Assembly: GCF_001006005.1 (NCBI RefSeq)
Contig: NZ_CP011254.1
Location: 5,456,001-5,520,000 of the forward strand
Direction: 5' to 3'
Source of the DNA: Serratia fonticola
GTDB lineage: Bacteria > Pseudomonadota > Gammaproteobacteria > Enterobacterales > Enterobacteriaceae
Length of the DNA: 64,000 nt
The notes beneath the pieces are model-generated. The model worked only from the letters and a program-made list of their open reading frames with translations, made no database searches and was not told the DNA's origin. Both the position numbers and the translations under genes were made by a program. Shown here in pieces: positions 36,363 through 44,810 of the stretch (positions within the stretch are counted from its first letter, which is position 1; every line of letters begins with the position of its first letter).

Positions 36363-37282
36363 AGCGCCAAAGCCAGCACTCGCGTCGGCTGATGATGGCT
36401 GGCGGTAATTTCCAGCAGGATCTCTCTCACCGCTCCCGCCGCCGCAGTGAGCGGCTTTTGGCCGCAAACCACTAACGCCAGCGGTACCGAAAGCGCCGGA
36501 GCATTGAGGCGGATCATCCAGGCCTTGGCCGGGCCGATCGTCGCCCTGGCAAGCGACTCTGGCAGGATCGTCGCCCCCATTCCGCTAGCGATAGCGGCGC
36601 AAAGCATGCTGTGTGATTCGATCTCACCAATCACATTCGGCGTGAGTTGGCGCAGCGCCATAGCCTCATCAACCAGGTCGCGCACCACATCCCCCTCACG
36701 TGGCAAGAACAGATTAAACCGGCTCACCGCCGATAAATCGATGCTGTTGCCCGGATGAGGGATGCTTCTTGCCGCGACCAGATACAAATCCTCTTTCGCC
36801 AACGCCGTAACGTTCAGGTTCGGTGGCATGTTCTGCCCGTACATCACCGCCATATCCAGAGCCTGCGTCGCCACCTGCTGGCTTAACGTATTGCCGATAT
36901 TTTCATTCAGGCTCAGCAAAATCCCAGGATGCCGATCGCGTACCGCTTGCAACAGCGGCAGCGCCAACTGCGAGGCCGCACTGCCTTGCACCAGGCCGAC
37001 GGCCACCTGCCCAGCAAGCGTTTCCCCACTGCTGATCACCGCTTGCTGGGCCTGCTCGCACTGTTGAAGAATGGTTTGCGCATGCGCATAAAGAATATTG
37101 CCAGCCTCCGTGGGCATCACTCCGCGTTTGGTACGGATCAGCAATTGCTGTTTCAGTTCCCCTTCCAGGGTGGCAACTTGCTGGCTCAGCGCAGGCTGCG
37201 CAATATGCAACACCTCCGCCGCCTGAGTCAGGCTGCCGATATCGACGATCTTTACGAAATACTTCAAGCGTCTGAAATTCAT
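36359..37282 (-). CDS. nac: Nitrogen assimilation control regulator Nac (LysR family)
   Basis: 307 residues. The N-terminus (MNFRRLKYFVKIVDIGSLTQ onward) is nearly identical to enterobacterial Nac, the sigma-54-dependent LysR regulator that couples the Ntr response to sigma-70 promoters of catabolic operons. The HTH covers residues 1-60, the effector domain 90-295 (MAVMYGQNMPPNL, GEIESHSMLCAAIASGMGATILPES). AGGAG precedes ATG 37282. The C-terminal quarter diverges more from the E. coli protein than the N-terminus. I did not find a convincing sigma-54 promoter in 37283-37390. Confidence 0.88.
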   Translation of the reverse strand: MNFRRLKYFVKIVDIGSLTQAAEVLHIAQPALSQQVATLEGELKQQLLIRTKRGVMPTEAGNILYAHAQTILQQCEQAQQAVISSGETLAGQVAVGLVQGSAASQLALPLLQAVRDRHPGILLSLNENIGNTLSQQVATQALDMAVMYGQNMPPNLNVTALAKEDLYLVAARSIPHPGNSIDLSAVSRFNLFLPREGDVVRDLVDEAMALRQLTPNVIGEIESHSMLCAAIASGMGATILPESLARATIGPAKAWMIRLNAPALSVPLALVVCGQKPLTAAAGAVREILLEITASHHQPTRVLALAL

Positions 37283-37484
37283 CGTGGCTCCTAGCTGCGG
37301 TTAACTGCATTCAATATCAACTACTGCAACTACAGCAAGAAACGGGCCAGGCAGAACAAGCGGTGTATTATCAGCCTAAGTGATTAAAAAATAATGAAAG
37401 GTAACGATAAGGCGGGATTGGATGAAGAGGTAAAACCGGGTTCTGCACCACGCTGGGGCATTGCCAGTCCCCAGCGTGGTTCAG

Positions 37485-37516
37485 ATAAAAAAACCCGCCA
37501 ATCGTCTGGCGGGTTT
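37485..37516 (-). terminator. Terminator of the lipoprotein/coiled-coil operon
   Basis: On the minus strand, AAACCCGCCA, a six-base loop and TGGCGGGTTT are followed by a T run. It lies 10 bp after the stop of the large coiled-coil gene and ends that transcript. Confidence 0.88.
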
Positions 37517-37525
37517 GTTAGAGGG

Positions 37526-40500
37526 TTACTGAGCTTTTTGCTCGGAGGCCGGTATCACATCCAGGATGCGTACGTTGTAGACCATGGTCGCGCCCGGTGG
37601 GATATCCGGTGCCATGCCCTTCTCGCCATAGGCCAGTTCAGGCGGCACCACCAGCGTCATGTTACCGTGGTTCTTCAACTTACCTAGCGCTTCGCGGAAC
37701 AGTGGTGGATAGGCGCTCAGCGGCTGCGAAATTGAAGTACCAGCCAGATCCATATCCTTGATCACTTTACCGTCGGTCAAGCTCTCTTTAACCACTACGG
37801 CGACGGTATCACCCTCACCAATCACGCTATCGCCAACATAATCGATGCGGTAATAGAAGCCTTGCTTAGACTGAACAACACGTGGCTGCTTCTTGAACTT
37901 ATCGATATAGCTGCTGCCTTGCTTTTCGTTCTGCTGTTTGATCTTTTTATGCTGATCGTTCAGCTCCAACTCGCTTTCATACAAGGCTTTGGCAATCTGT
38001 TCTTTGGCCAGTTTGGTCTGGCCATTGATCACATCGGTCACACCTGCCAGCGCCAGTTGGCGGTTCACGTCTACACCCTGCGTCTTTTTGCTGTTGAGCA
38101 AATCCAGGATGTCATTACCCAACGCGGTACCGATCGCATAATCGCGTTTTTCCACCTGCGTTTTCGGCTCCGTGACCACGGACGTACCAGCCGTTTGCTT
38201 TTTCTCGGCTGCAGTCAGCTTTTGCTGTAGCTGGGCAAGTTCCTGCGCCTTCTGCTCATTGTCTTTGGTTTGTGCCGCCAACTGCTCTTGCAGCTTGGCA
38301 CTCTCCTGCTGACTCGTCTGCTGCAACTGAGCGATCTGCTGGGCTTTTTGCTCGCTGTCTTTGGTCTGAGCAGCTAACTGCTCCTGCAGCTTCGCACTCT
38401 CCTGCTGACTAGCCTGCTGCAACTGGGCTATCTGCTGGGCTTTTTGCTCGCTGTCTTTGGTCTGAGCAGCTAACTGCTCCTGCAGCTTGGCACTCTCCTG
38501 CTGACTAGCCTGCTGCAACTGAGCGATCTGCTGGGCTTTCTGCTCGCTGTCTTTGGTCTGAGCAGCTAACTGCTCCTGCAGCTTCGCACTCTCCTGCTGA
38601 CTCGCCTGCTGCAACTGAGCGATCTGCTGGGCTTTTTGCTCGCTGTCTTTAGTCTGAGCTGCCAATTGTTCTTGCAGTTTGGCTGTCTCCTGCTGACTCG
38701 CCTGCTGCAACTGAGCGATCTGCTGCGCTTTCTGCTCGCTGTCTTTAGTCTGAGCGGCCAACTGCTCTTGCAGCTTGGCACTCTCCTGCTGACTCGCCTG
38801 CTGCAACTGGGCAATCTGCTGTGCTTTCTGCTCACTATCTTTGGTCTGAGCGGCTAACTGCTCCTGCAACTTCGCCAATTCCTGCTGGCTTTGCTGGAGT
38901 TGTTTAACCTGCTGAGCCTTTTGATCGTTGTCTTTGCCATAAACCGTCAACTGTTCTTGCAGCTGCTTTATCTGCTGCGCTTTCTGTTCACTGTCTTTGG
39001 TCTGCACGGTCAGTTGATCTTGCAGTTTCGCCAACGTCAGCAGCTCTTGCTGCAACTTCTTCATTTGTTGAGCTTGTTGCACGAAATCTTTGTTATTCAG
39101 CGCCAATTGCTCCTGCAACTGCTTGGTCTGTAGCGCTTTTTGTTCGCTATCCTTGGCCTGTGCAGCCAGTTGAGTCTGCAACTTGGCCAACTCTTGCTGG
39201 CCTTGCTGGAGTTGCTTCACCTGCAGGGCTTTCTGCTCATTATCCTTATTGGAAGCGGCCAACTGTTCCTGCAGCTGTTTAACCTGCTGCACTTTCTGCT
39301 CGCTGTCCTTGGCCTGAGTCGCTAACTGAGCCTGCAGCTTGGCCAGCTCTTGCTGGTTTTGCTGCAGCTGTTTCAGCTGTTGCGCTTTCTCATCATTGGC
39401 TTTGGTTTGGGCGGCCAGTTGCTCTTGCAGCTTGCTACTGGCCTGTTGCAACTGTTTCACCTGCTCGGCTTTTTGCTCGCTGTCTTTGGTCTGGATGACT
39501 AGCTGTGCCTGCAACTCTGCGACGGTTTGCTTATTTTGTTGCAGTTGCATCACTTGCTGCGCTTTCTGCTCATTATCTTTGGTTTGCGCGGTCAACTGCT
39601 CCTGCAGCCTGGCGCTGGTCTGCTGCAGCTGCTTCACCTGTTCGGCTTTCAACTCACTGTCTTTGGCCTGAGCGGCCAGCTGTTCTTGCAGTTTTGCCAA
39701 CGACAGTTGGTTTTGCTGCAGTTGTTTCAACTGCTGGGCTTTTTCTTCAAGACCCTGGGTTTGCGCGGTCAGTTGCTCCTGCAACTTGGCGCTCGCCTGT
39801 TGCAACTGCTTAACCTGTTCGGTTTTCTGCTCGCTGTCTTTGGTTTGGGCAGCCAGCTGTTCTTGCAGCTTCGCCATCGCCTGTTGGGTCTTTTGCTCGT
39901 TCTCTTTGCTGCGCGCCGCCAACTGATCTTGCAGCTGGGTTACCTGCAGGGCCTTTTGCTCACGCTCTTTGGTCTGGGCAGCCAACTGTTCCTGCAACTT
40001 CGCCAACGCCTGCTGGTTTTGCTGTAGCTGTGTAGCCAACTGGGCTTTTTCATCGTTAACTTTGGCTTGTGCCGTCAACTGCTCCTGCAACTTGGTGCTC
40101 GCCTGTTGCAACTGCTTCACCTGTTCGGCTTTCTGCTCGCTGTCTTTGGTTTGGGCAGCCAGCTGTTCTTGCAGCTTCGCCATCGCCTGTTGGGTCTTCT
40201 GATCGTGCTCTTTGCTGCGCGCCGCCAGTTGATCTTGCAGTTGTGTGACCTGCAGGGCCTTTTGCTCACGCTCTTTGGTCTGGGCAGCCAACTTTTCTTG
40301 CAGCTTCGTCAATGCCTGCTGGTTTTGCTGTAGCTGTGCCGCCAACTGGGCTTTTTCATCGTTAACTTTGGCTTGTGCCGTCAATTGCTCCTGCAGCTTG
40401 GCGCTCGCCTGTTGCAACTGCTTCACCTGTTCGGCTTTCTGCTCGCTGTCTTTGGTTTGGGCTGCCAGCTGTTCTTGCAGCTTCGCCATCGCCTGTTGGG

Positions 40501-42106
40501 TCTTTTGCTCATTCTCTTTGCTGCGCGCCGCCAGCTGATCTTGCAGCTGGGTTACCTGCAGGGCCTTTTGCTCACGCTCTTTGGTCTGGGCAGCCAACTG
40601 TTCCTGTAGCTTCACTAACGCCTGCTGGTTTTGCTGCAGTTGTGCAGCCAACTGTGCTTTTTCATCGTTAGTTTTGGTTTGAGCCGCAGTCTGTTGCTCT
40701 TGCAGCTTGGCGCTGGCCTGCTGCAACTGCTTAATTTGTTCGGCTTTCTGCTCGCTGTCTTTGGTTTGGGCTGCCAGCTGTTCTTGCAGTTTCGCCATCG
40801 CCTGCTGGTTTTTTTGCGCCGATTCTTTGTTGCGTGTCGTCAGCTGTTCTTGCAGCTGTTTGACCAGTTGGGCTTTGTATTCACTGTCTTTGGTCTGGGT
40901 GGCTAACTGTTCTTGGAGCTTCGCCAACGCCTGCTGATTTTGCTGCAGCTGCTTGGCCTGCTCGGCTTTTTCATCGTTAGTTTTAGCATACGCCTTCAGT
41001 TGCTCTTGCAACTTGGCACCAGCCTGTTGCAACTGTTTCACCTGTTCGGCTTTCTGCTCGCTGTCTTTGGTTTGGGCAGCCAGTTGCTCCTGCAGTTTCG
41101 CCATCGCCTGCTGGGACTTCTGGTCATTCTCTTTGCTACGTGCTGACAGTTGATCTTGCAGCTGTGTTACCTGCAAGGCTTTTTGTTCACTGTCTTTGGC
41201 CTGGGCAGCCAACTGTGCTTGCAGTTTCGCCACCTCCTGCTGATTTTGCTGCAGTTGCTTGGCCTGCTGGGCTTTTTCATCGTTAGTTTTAGCATATGCC
41301 GTCAGTTGCTCTTGCAACTTGGCACCAGCCTGCTGCAGCTGTTTCACCTGCTCGGCTTTCTGCTGGCTGTCTTTGGTTTGGGCAGCCAGTTGCTCCTGCA
41401 GCTTCGCCATCGCCTGCTGGGACTTCTGTTCATTCTCTTTGCTACGCGCTGACAGCTGATCCTGCAGTTGGGCTATGGCCTGCTGATTTTGCTGTAACGT
41501 TTGCTGCAGTTGCTTGATCTGTTGCGCTTTTTGTTCGTTATCTTTGGTTTGCGCTGCCAACTGTTGCTGCAATTGCGAGCTGTTACGTTGCTCCTGCTGT
41601 TGCAGCTTCATTTGCTGCATCTGCCGCTCGCTTTCCTTGGCCTGTACGGCAAGCTGTTGCTGCAGCCGCGCATTTTCCCGCTGGCTTTGCTCAATGGCCT
41701 GTTGCAGACGCGCCAACTCTGCAGAAGAGCCCGCTGACCGAGATTGCGCTTTACGCAACTGCTCAAGAGCCGCTTCCTGGCTGGTGACTTTGGCTTTCAG
41801 CTGATTGATGGTTGCCTGCAGCGTCTTCATCTCGCGAATACGCTCACTGCCCCTCTCATCCGCCGACTTTGCCAGTGCGTTAGGTTTGCTGCTGGCAGGT
41901 TTACTACTTTTGGGTCTTGCAGGTTCTGCTGTATCCAGTTGTGAAGGCGTCAGAAACAGGAGTGCCGGAGCCTCATCCACCTGGCGCGTGATCGCTTCCA
42001 GTGAATTCAACGCATGGGCATCGGGAGTCACTGCCTCCTCAGCCCTTACGACTCCTAGCGGCAACGCCAACGTCAACAAGGCACCGCAATATATCCTGCG
42101 TTTCAT
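37526..42106 (-). CDS. Giant periplasmic coiled-coil protein with C-terminal FKBP-type domain
   Basis: 1,526 residues, several times the size of normal FKBP proteins (FkpA, Mip, FklB about 200-270). It has a Sec signal peptide (MKRRIYCGALLTLALP to VRA, residues 1-22), a Pro/Ser/Lys linker, then about 1,200 residues (95-1300) of Gln/Lys/Ala-rich coiled coil. Two tandem-repeat tiers are visible: 102 residues (39880-41480) and 32 residues (38262-38840). The C-terminus has an FKBP_N-like helical segment (1305-1405) and an FKBP_C fold (1418-1520). VVPPELAYGEKG and IPPGATMVYNV are kept, but usual active-site positions are not: HYTG is VVKES, the FD pair is IK, VIxGW is YPPLF. It may be a chaperone or scaffold rather than an active isomerase. 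The upstream lipoprotein overlaps by 4 nt. Confidence 0.82.
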   Translation of the reverse strand: MKRRIYCGALLTLALPLGVVRAEEAVTPDAHALNSLEAITRQVDEAPALLFLTPSQLDTAEPARPKSSKPASSKPNALAKSADERGSERIREMKTLQATINQLKAKVTSQEAALEQLRKAQSRSAGSSAELARLQQAIEQSQRENARLQQQLAVQAKESERQMQQMKLQQQEQRNSSQLQQQLAAQTKDNEQKAQQIKQLQQTLQQNQQAIAQLQDQLSARSKENEQKSQQAMAKLQEQLAAQTKDSQQKAEQVKQLQQAGAKLQEQLTAYAKTNDEKAQQAKQLQQNQQEVAKLQAQLAAQAKDSEQKALQVTQLQDQLSARSKENDQKSQQAMAKLQEQLAAQTKDSEQKAEQVKQLQQAGAKLQEQLKAYAKTNDEKAEQAKQLQQNQQALAKLQEQLATQTKDSEYKAQLVKQLQEQLTTRNKESAQKNQQAMAKLQEQLAAQTKDSEQKAEQIKQLQQASAKLQEQQTAAQTKTNDEKAQLAAQLQQNQQALVKLQEQLAAQTKEREQKALQVTQLQDQLAARSKENEQKTQQAMAKLQEQLAAQTKDSEQKAEQVKQLQQASAKLQEQLTAQAKVNDEKAQLAAQLQQNQQALTKLQEKLAAQTKEREQKALQVTQLQDQLAARSKEHDQKTQQAMAKLQEQLAAQTKDSEQKAEQVKQLQQASTKLQEQLTAQAKVNDEKAQLATQLQQNQQALAKLQEQLAAQTKEREQKALQVTQLQDQLAARSKENEQKTQQAMAKLQEQLAAQTKDSEQKTEQVKQLQQASAKLQEQLTAQTQGLEEKAQQLKQLQQNQLSLAKLQEQLAAQAKDSELKAEQVKQLQQTSARLQEQLTAQTKDNEQKAQQVMQLQQNKQTVAELQAQLVIQTKDSEQKAEQVKQLQQASSKLQEQLAAQTKANDEKAQQLKQLQQNQQELAKLQAQLATQAKDSEQKVQQVKQLQEQLAASNKDNEQKALQVKQLQQGQQELAKLQTQLAAQAKDSEQKALQTKQLQEQLALNNKDFVQQAQQMKKLQQELLTLAKLQDQLTVQTKDSEQKAQQIKQLQEQLTVYGKDNDQKAQQVKQLQQSQQELAKLQEQLAAQTKDSEQKAQQIAQLQQASQQESAKLQEQLAAQTKDSEQKAQQIAQLQQASQQETAKLQEQLAAQTKDSEQKAQQIAQLQQASQQESAKLQEQLAAQTKDSEQKAQQIAQLQQASQQESAKLQEQLAAQTKDSEQKAQQIAQLQQASQQESAKLQEQLAAQTKDSEQKAQQIAQLQQTSQQESAKLQEQLAAQTKDNEQKAQELAQLQQKLTAAEKKQTAGTSVVTEPKTQVEKRDYAIGTALGNDILDLLNSKKTQGVDVNRQLALAGVTDVINGQTKLAKEQIAKALYESELELNDQHKKIKQQNEKQGSSYIDKFKKQPRVVQSKQGFYYRIDYVGDSVIGEGDTVAVVVKESLTDGKVIKDMDLAGTSISQPLSAYPPLFREALGKLKNHGNMTLVVPPELAYGEKGMAPDIPPGATMVYNVRILDVIPASEQKAQ
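38262..38840 (-). repeat. 96-bp tandem repeats in the coiled-coil gene (32-residue unit, six copies)
   Basis: The landmark CACTCTCCTG (or its one variant CTGTCTCCTG) recurs at 38299, 38395, 38491, 38587, 38683 and 38779, exactly 96 bp apart. Each unit encodes SQQESAKLQEQLAAQTKDSE plus 12 more residues. Copies differ by a few silent or single-residue changes, so expansion was recent. Confidence 0.95.
39880..41480 (-). repeat. 306-bp higher-order tandem repeats in the coiled-coil gene
   Basis: The landmark CCTG(T/C)TGG recurs at 39880, 40186, 40492, 40801, 41107 and 41413: spacing 306, 306, 309, 306 and 306 bp (102 residues, once 103 through one extra Gln). Each unit contains the set AKLQEQLAAQTKDSEQKAEQ, then an LQEQLTAQAKVNDEKAQ-like stretch and a TQLQDQLAARSKENEQK-like stretch. 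Units are more diverged than the 96-bp array, so this tier is older. Confidence 0.93.
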
Positions 42107-42543
42107 TTCACGCCTTCCCCTCTCTGGATCAAGCCTTGCAGGACGTCACGTTCGATCTCGGCACATAACTGATTGGTCTTGTATTTGTACAACGCATCAA
42201 GAGTGTCTTTGGTTGTCGAACTCACATCGCCGCGTACCGCGCTATATACCGAGGCATTGTTCACCAGACGGTTAAAGTTGGCCTGCTTGATCGCGTAAGC
42301 CTTCGGATTAACCTGTTTGAGTGACGCCAACTCGCTTTGGCAAAGGCCAATTTTGCTGGTTTTGGTTTCTGGGGCAGCCGGTTCTGGCGGCGGGGACACA
42401 CTGATCTGCTGAGGGGGAGCTTGTACGGTGGTCGCTGGTGGGTGTTCTTGCCAACGGGTCTGTGAGGTTTTCTGGCATCCTGCCAGCAACAAACCACTGC
42501 ACAGTATTACGCCTAAACAGAGGTTCTTTTGGGTGATTATCAT
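42103..42543 (-). CDS. Small lipoprotein, partner of the giant coiled-coil protein
   Basis: 146 residues with a lipoprotein signal: LLLAGC lipobox, Cys near 23, followed by KT rather than Asp, which suits outer-membrane sorting. A Pro-rich linker (residues 35-65) leads to a helical domain with two Cys (GLCQSELASLKQVNPKAYAI near 68-87; KTNQLCAEIERDVLQ near 122-136), possibly disulfide-linked. AAAGGAATTTTCA precedes ATG 42543. Its TGA overlaps the ATG of the coiled-coil gene (ATGA, 42103-42106), so the proteins are made together. Family and function are not recognised; it might anchor the coiled coil to the outer membrane. Confidence 0.75.
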   Translation of the reverse strand: MIITQKNLCLGVILCSGLLLAGCQKTSQTRWQEHPPATTVQAPPQQISVSPPPEPAAPETKTSKIGLCQSELASLKQVNPKAYAIKQANFNRLVNNASVYSAVRGDVSSTTKDTLDALYKYKTNQLCAEIERDVLQGLIQRGEGVK

Positions 42544-43573
42544 TGAAAATTCCTTTCAAAAAATTCCGTTACCGATAGGTCAACTCAGACAAGATCGGCT
42601 ATATCCTGGATAAATAATATGTGCATTTTTCAGCAATGATATAGGGGTGGCTCTTTAGTAGCAAACATTCACTGGAGCTATACTATGGCCGCTCATTGCC
42701 CCTACTCTTGCAACGTTCGCCATGGCCTATTAACTAAACGAATACTTAACCGGGCATCACCGGTGACCTGCATAGCGCATAATGCGCCTGCAACTTGCCC
42801 GCGATTTAACATGCCCACGACGTTTGTGAAGTGCAAAATAATACTGGTATTTTTTATATCCAGCAACTCTGCAAGCGAGCCTGAACGCCGAGTTACGGGG
42901 CAAAAACGGCGCTTGCCGCCAGGAAGGACAAAGACACTCTCCCGCATACGACAGCATTCATTCTGATTTTTTGGTACAAGAAACCGTAAAAAAATAAAAT
43001 AAAATAGATTTAAAACAATAACATAAATGAATAACTGACGATGTTCACCGCTATCATCGCCCCCACCATTTTTCCGAATGGAAATGACTATTACCCATGA
43101 TTAAAAATAGATGTTTATATTATTAAAAACGCATTTTTTGGCGATTTACTCCACTCGCATCCGGGTGATTTTCTAGAGCGACAGCGCAATCTAAAGATTT
43201 ATCCGAGGCACTCGGATTGTCGTGTCAAAAATACAGGGCTTGATGATAATCCTTAAGCTGACTTCCCCACCGATTATTAGGAACAATCCATGCAAATTAC
43301 AGGAAATACCTTAGCAAAAGATCTCATTTCCCCACCTTATAAATAAGAATTTTCTTGGGTTTGCTCTTTAAAATATTAACACCCCGCAAAATTCGGCATT
43401 AACTCACAAAATGTGCTCGATCTGCAATGATAGCGGCCTGCCTGCCGGTGCTAAAGTTTAACCAGCTGGAAAATAAGCCAATTTGCTCACAACCTCGACA
43501 AACGGAACATTTGTGCATTTTCATGCTTTACAAGCCCCATCGGCACCGCTATTATTCGCCCCGTTCACACGAT
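42544..43573. other. About 1-kb region with no convincing gene
   Basis: The stretch holds the promoter of the lipoprotein operon at its left. Short open frames exist (for example 42685-42966) but lack ribosome sites and recognisable protein features. From about 42960 to 43400 it is strongly AT-rich. An 18-codon frame MQITGNTLAKDLISPPYK at 43290-43346, with AGGA at 43280, is the only one with a plausible start site; no function can be given. The last bases before the tRNA-Asn belong to the 127-bp duplicated block. Confidence 0.5.
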
Positions 43574-43683
43574 TCCTCTGTAGTTCAGTCGGTAGAACGG
43601 CGGACTGTTAATCCGTATGTCACTGGTTCGAGTCCAGTCAGAGGAGCCATATTTAGAAAAGCCCGCTTAGGCAACTAAGCGGG
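43557..43683. repeat. 127-bp tRNA-Asn block, copy 2
   Basis: Identical to 20293-20419, same orientation, 23,264 bp away. The identity covers the promoter-proximal bases, the tRNA and the terminator stem, and breaks at 43684 (A instead of C). Confidence 0.85.
43574..43649 (+). tRNA. tRNA-Asn (anticodon GTT), second copy
   Basis: 76 nt, identical to the gene at 20310-20385, with the same GTT anticodon, intact arms and encoded CCA. Nothing suggests a pseudogene. Confidence 0.97.
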
Positions 43684-43690
43684 ATTTTTG
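43658..43690 (+). terminator. Terminator after tRNA-Asn (copy 2)
   Basis: AAGCCCGCTTAG, GCAA loop, CTAAGCGGG, then ATTTTTG. One base differs from copy 1 at the foot of the stem (A for C), which shortens it but leaves a T run. Confidence 0.8.
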
Positions 43691-43709
43691 CTGTTTAACA
43701 CCGGGTGAC

Positions 43710-44810
43710 TCAATCGTCATAAGGCTCGCCGAGCGTAAGCATCAACCGGTTGGCCCAGGCAAAGAAGGCCGTCGCCTGCACCAGGTCCAACAACTCCAGT
43801 TCGCCCAACCCTTGTTGGCGTAACGCAATCAGCTGAGCCGCATTGGCCTGCGGTGGCGTGGCCGAAAGCGCTGCGGCAAAGTCTATTTGCGTACGCCAAT
43901 CCTCACCCTGCCCCTCGCTCAAGATCCCTCCCGGCGCGATATCCAGCAAGCGCTGCACCTCTTCTGCCCTTTTGGATAACTGCGCCGCTTTACGCGCATG
44001 CACCGAGGCACAGTAAATACAGCCGTTCACCTTGCTGGCCACCGCCGCAGCCAACTCCCGATCCTGGCGGGCCAGACCACCTGCGGTGTAGAAAATGGCC
44101 CTATCCGTGATGGTTCGCTGTTCCAGCACCGCATGATCACGCGCCAACAAACGGAAATAGTCAGAATCCGCGTGACCGAACTTGGTCAGCAAGGCTTTTC
44201 CCGGTTCGTCAAACGCCGCCAAGGGTTTAGCCGCAATCCAGGGCTCCCATCCCAACTCCTGGCTGGTGAACGCAGGCGGTGCATGGCGGCCACTGGCTGT
44301 ATGGCTCGCGGTGCGCCAGGCGGAAGCTCGAACGGGAGCACGGCCACTGGTCGCTACCGGCAACCCTGCCAGCAAGCGGTAGCCGTACAGCAGACGGCTC
44401 TGGAAACTGACAAAAGCGATCAGCTGTGAAAGCGTGACGATGTCATCCAATGACCACCCCGCCTGTTGCAAGGCCTGCAAGTGTTTGGCCTCTGCCCCGG
44501 CGGGTTTGAAGGCCAAGCGTTCTGCGTGATCCAAGGCAGCCTGCAAACGTGGTCCGTCTGCGGGCTGAGTCTGCTGCAATTGGGCATAATGCGCCGCCAA
44601 CTGCCGATCGCCGTGCCATTCACTGATACGCTGCGCCAACAGCAGGCGCTCCGCAATGGTGAAACCGCCCACCTCCTGTGGCGCAAACAGTCTCTGATAG
44701 CTGGCCTCAATCCCGTCGGTTGCCGCCTGACGTGTTGCTCTGGCCTGTGCCAAAGGAGAGTCTGGGGCGATTTCAGCTAGTCTGGTCAGGTGATCCTGGG
44801 TGTCGGTCAT
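43710..44810 (-). CDS. CMD-domain (AhpD-like) protein, Avi_7170-type
   Basis: 366 residues with two AhpD/carboxymuconolactone-decarboxylase-like halves. The second holds the redox motif VNGCIYCASVHARKA (CxxC with downstream His, near 240); the first half (LSQLIAFVSFQSRLLYGYRL near 133) lacks the Cys pair. AhpD-like proteins reduce peroxides through this CxxC. It is the last gene of the six-gene transporter/oxidoreductase operon, joined to the luciferase-like gene by an ATGA overlap. I recall this pairing of CMD and LLM proteins with a peptide-type ABC transporter as a defined but uncharacterised set (TIGR04027/04028/04029 families). The substrate is unknown. Confidence 0.82.
   Translation of the reverse strand: MTDTQDHLTRLAEIAPDSPLAQARATRQAATDGIEASYQRLFAPQEVGGFTIAERLLLAQRISEWHGDRQLAAHYAQLQQTQPADGPRLQAALDHAERLAFKPAGAEAKHLQALQQAGWSLDDIVTLSQLIAFVSFQSRLLYGYRLLAGLPVATSGRAPVRASAWRTASHTASGRHAPPAFTSQELGWEPWIAAKPLAAFDEPGKALLTKFGHADSDYFRLLARDHAVLEQRTITDRAIFYTAGGLARQDRELAAAVASKVNGCIYCASVHARKAAQLSKRAEEVQRLLDIAPGGILSEGQGEDWRTQIDFAAALSATPPQANAAQLIALRQQGLGELELLDLVQATAFFAWANRLMLTLGEPYDD

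Noticed and set aside
38262..38840. Regular 96-bp repeats considered as a CRISPR array
   Set aside because: The whole unit repeats without unique spacers and is in frame within a coiled-coil gene; there are no cas genes.
38566..41944. Many open frames of 60-166 codons opposite or out of frame with the coiled-coil gene
   Set aside because: They arise from the repetitive CAG/CTG-rich coding sequence: Leu/Cys/Ser-rich mirror images without ribosome sites, repeating with the same period as the real gene.
42685..42966. 93-codon plus-strand frame upstream of the lipoprotein operon
   Set aside because: No ribosome site, irregular composition and a competing open frame on the other strand.
43574..43649. 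Second tRNA-Asn as a pseudogene or integration scar
   Set aside because: It is full length, identical to the first copy, has its own terminator and shows no integrase gene or partial duplication beside it.
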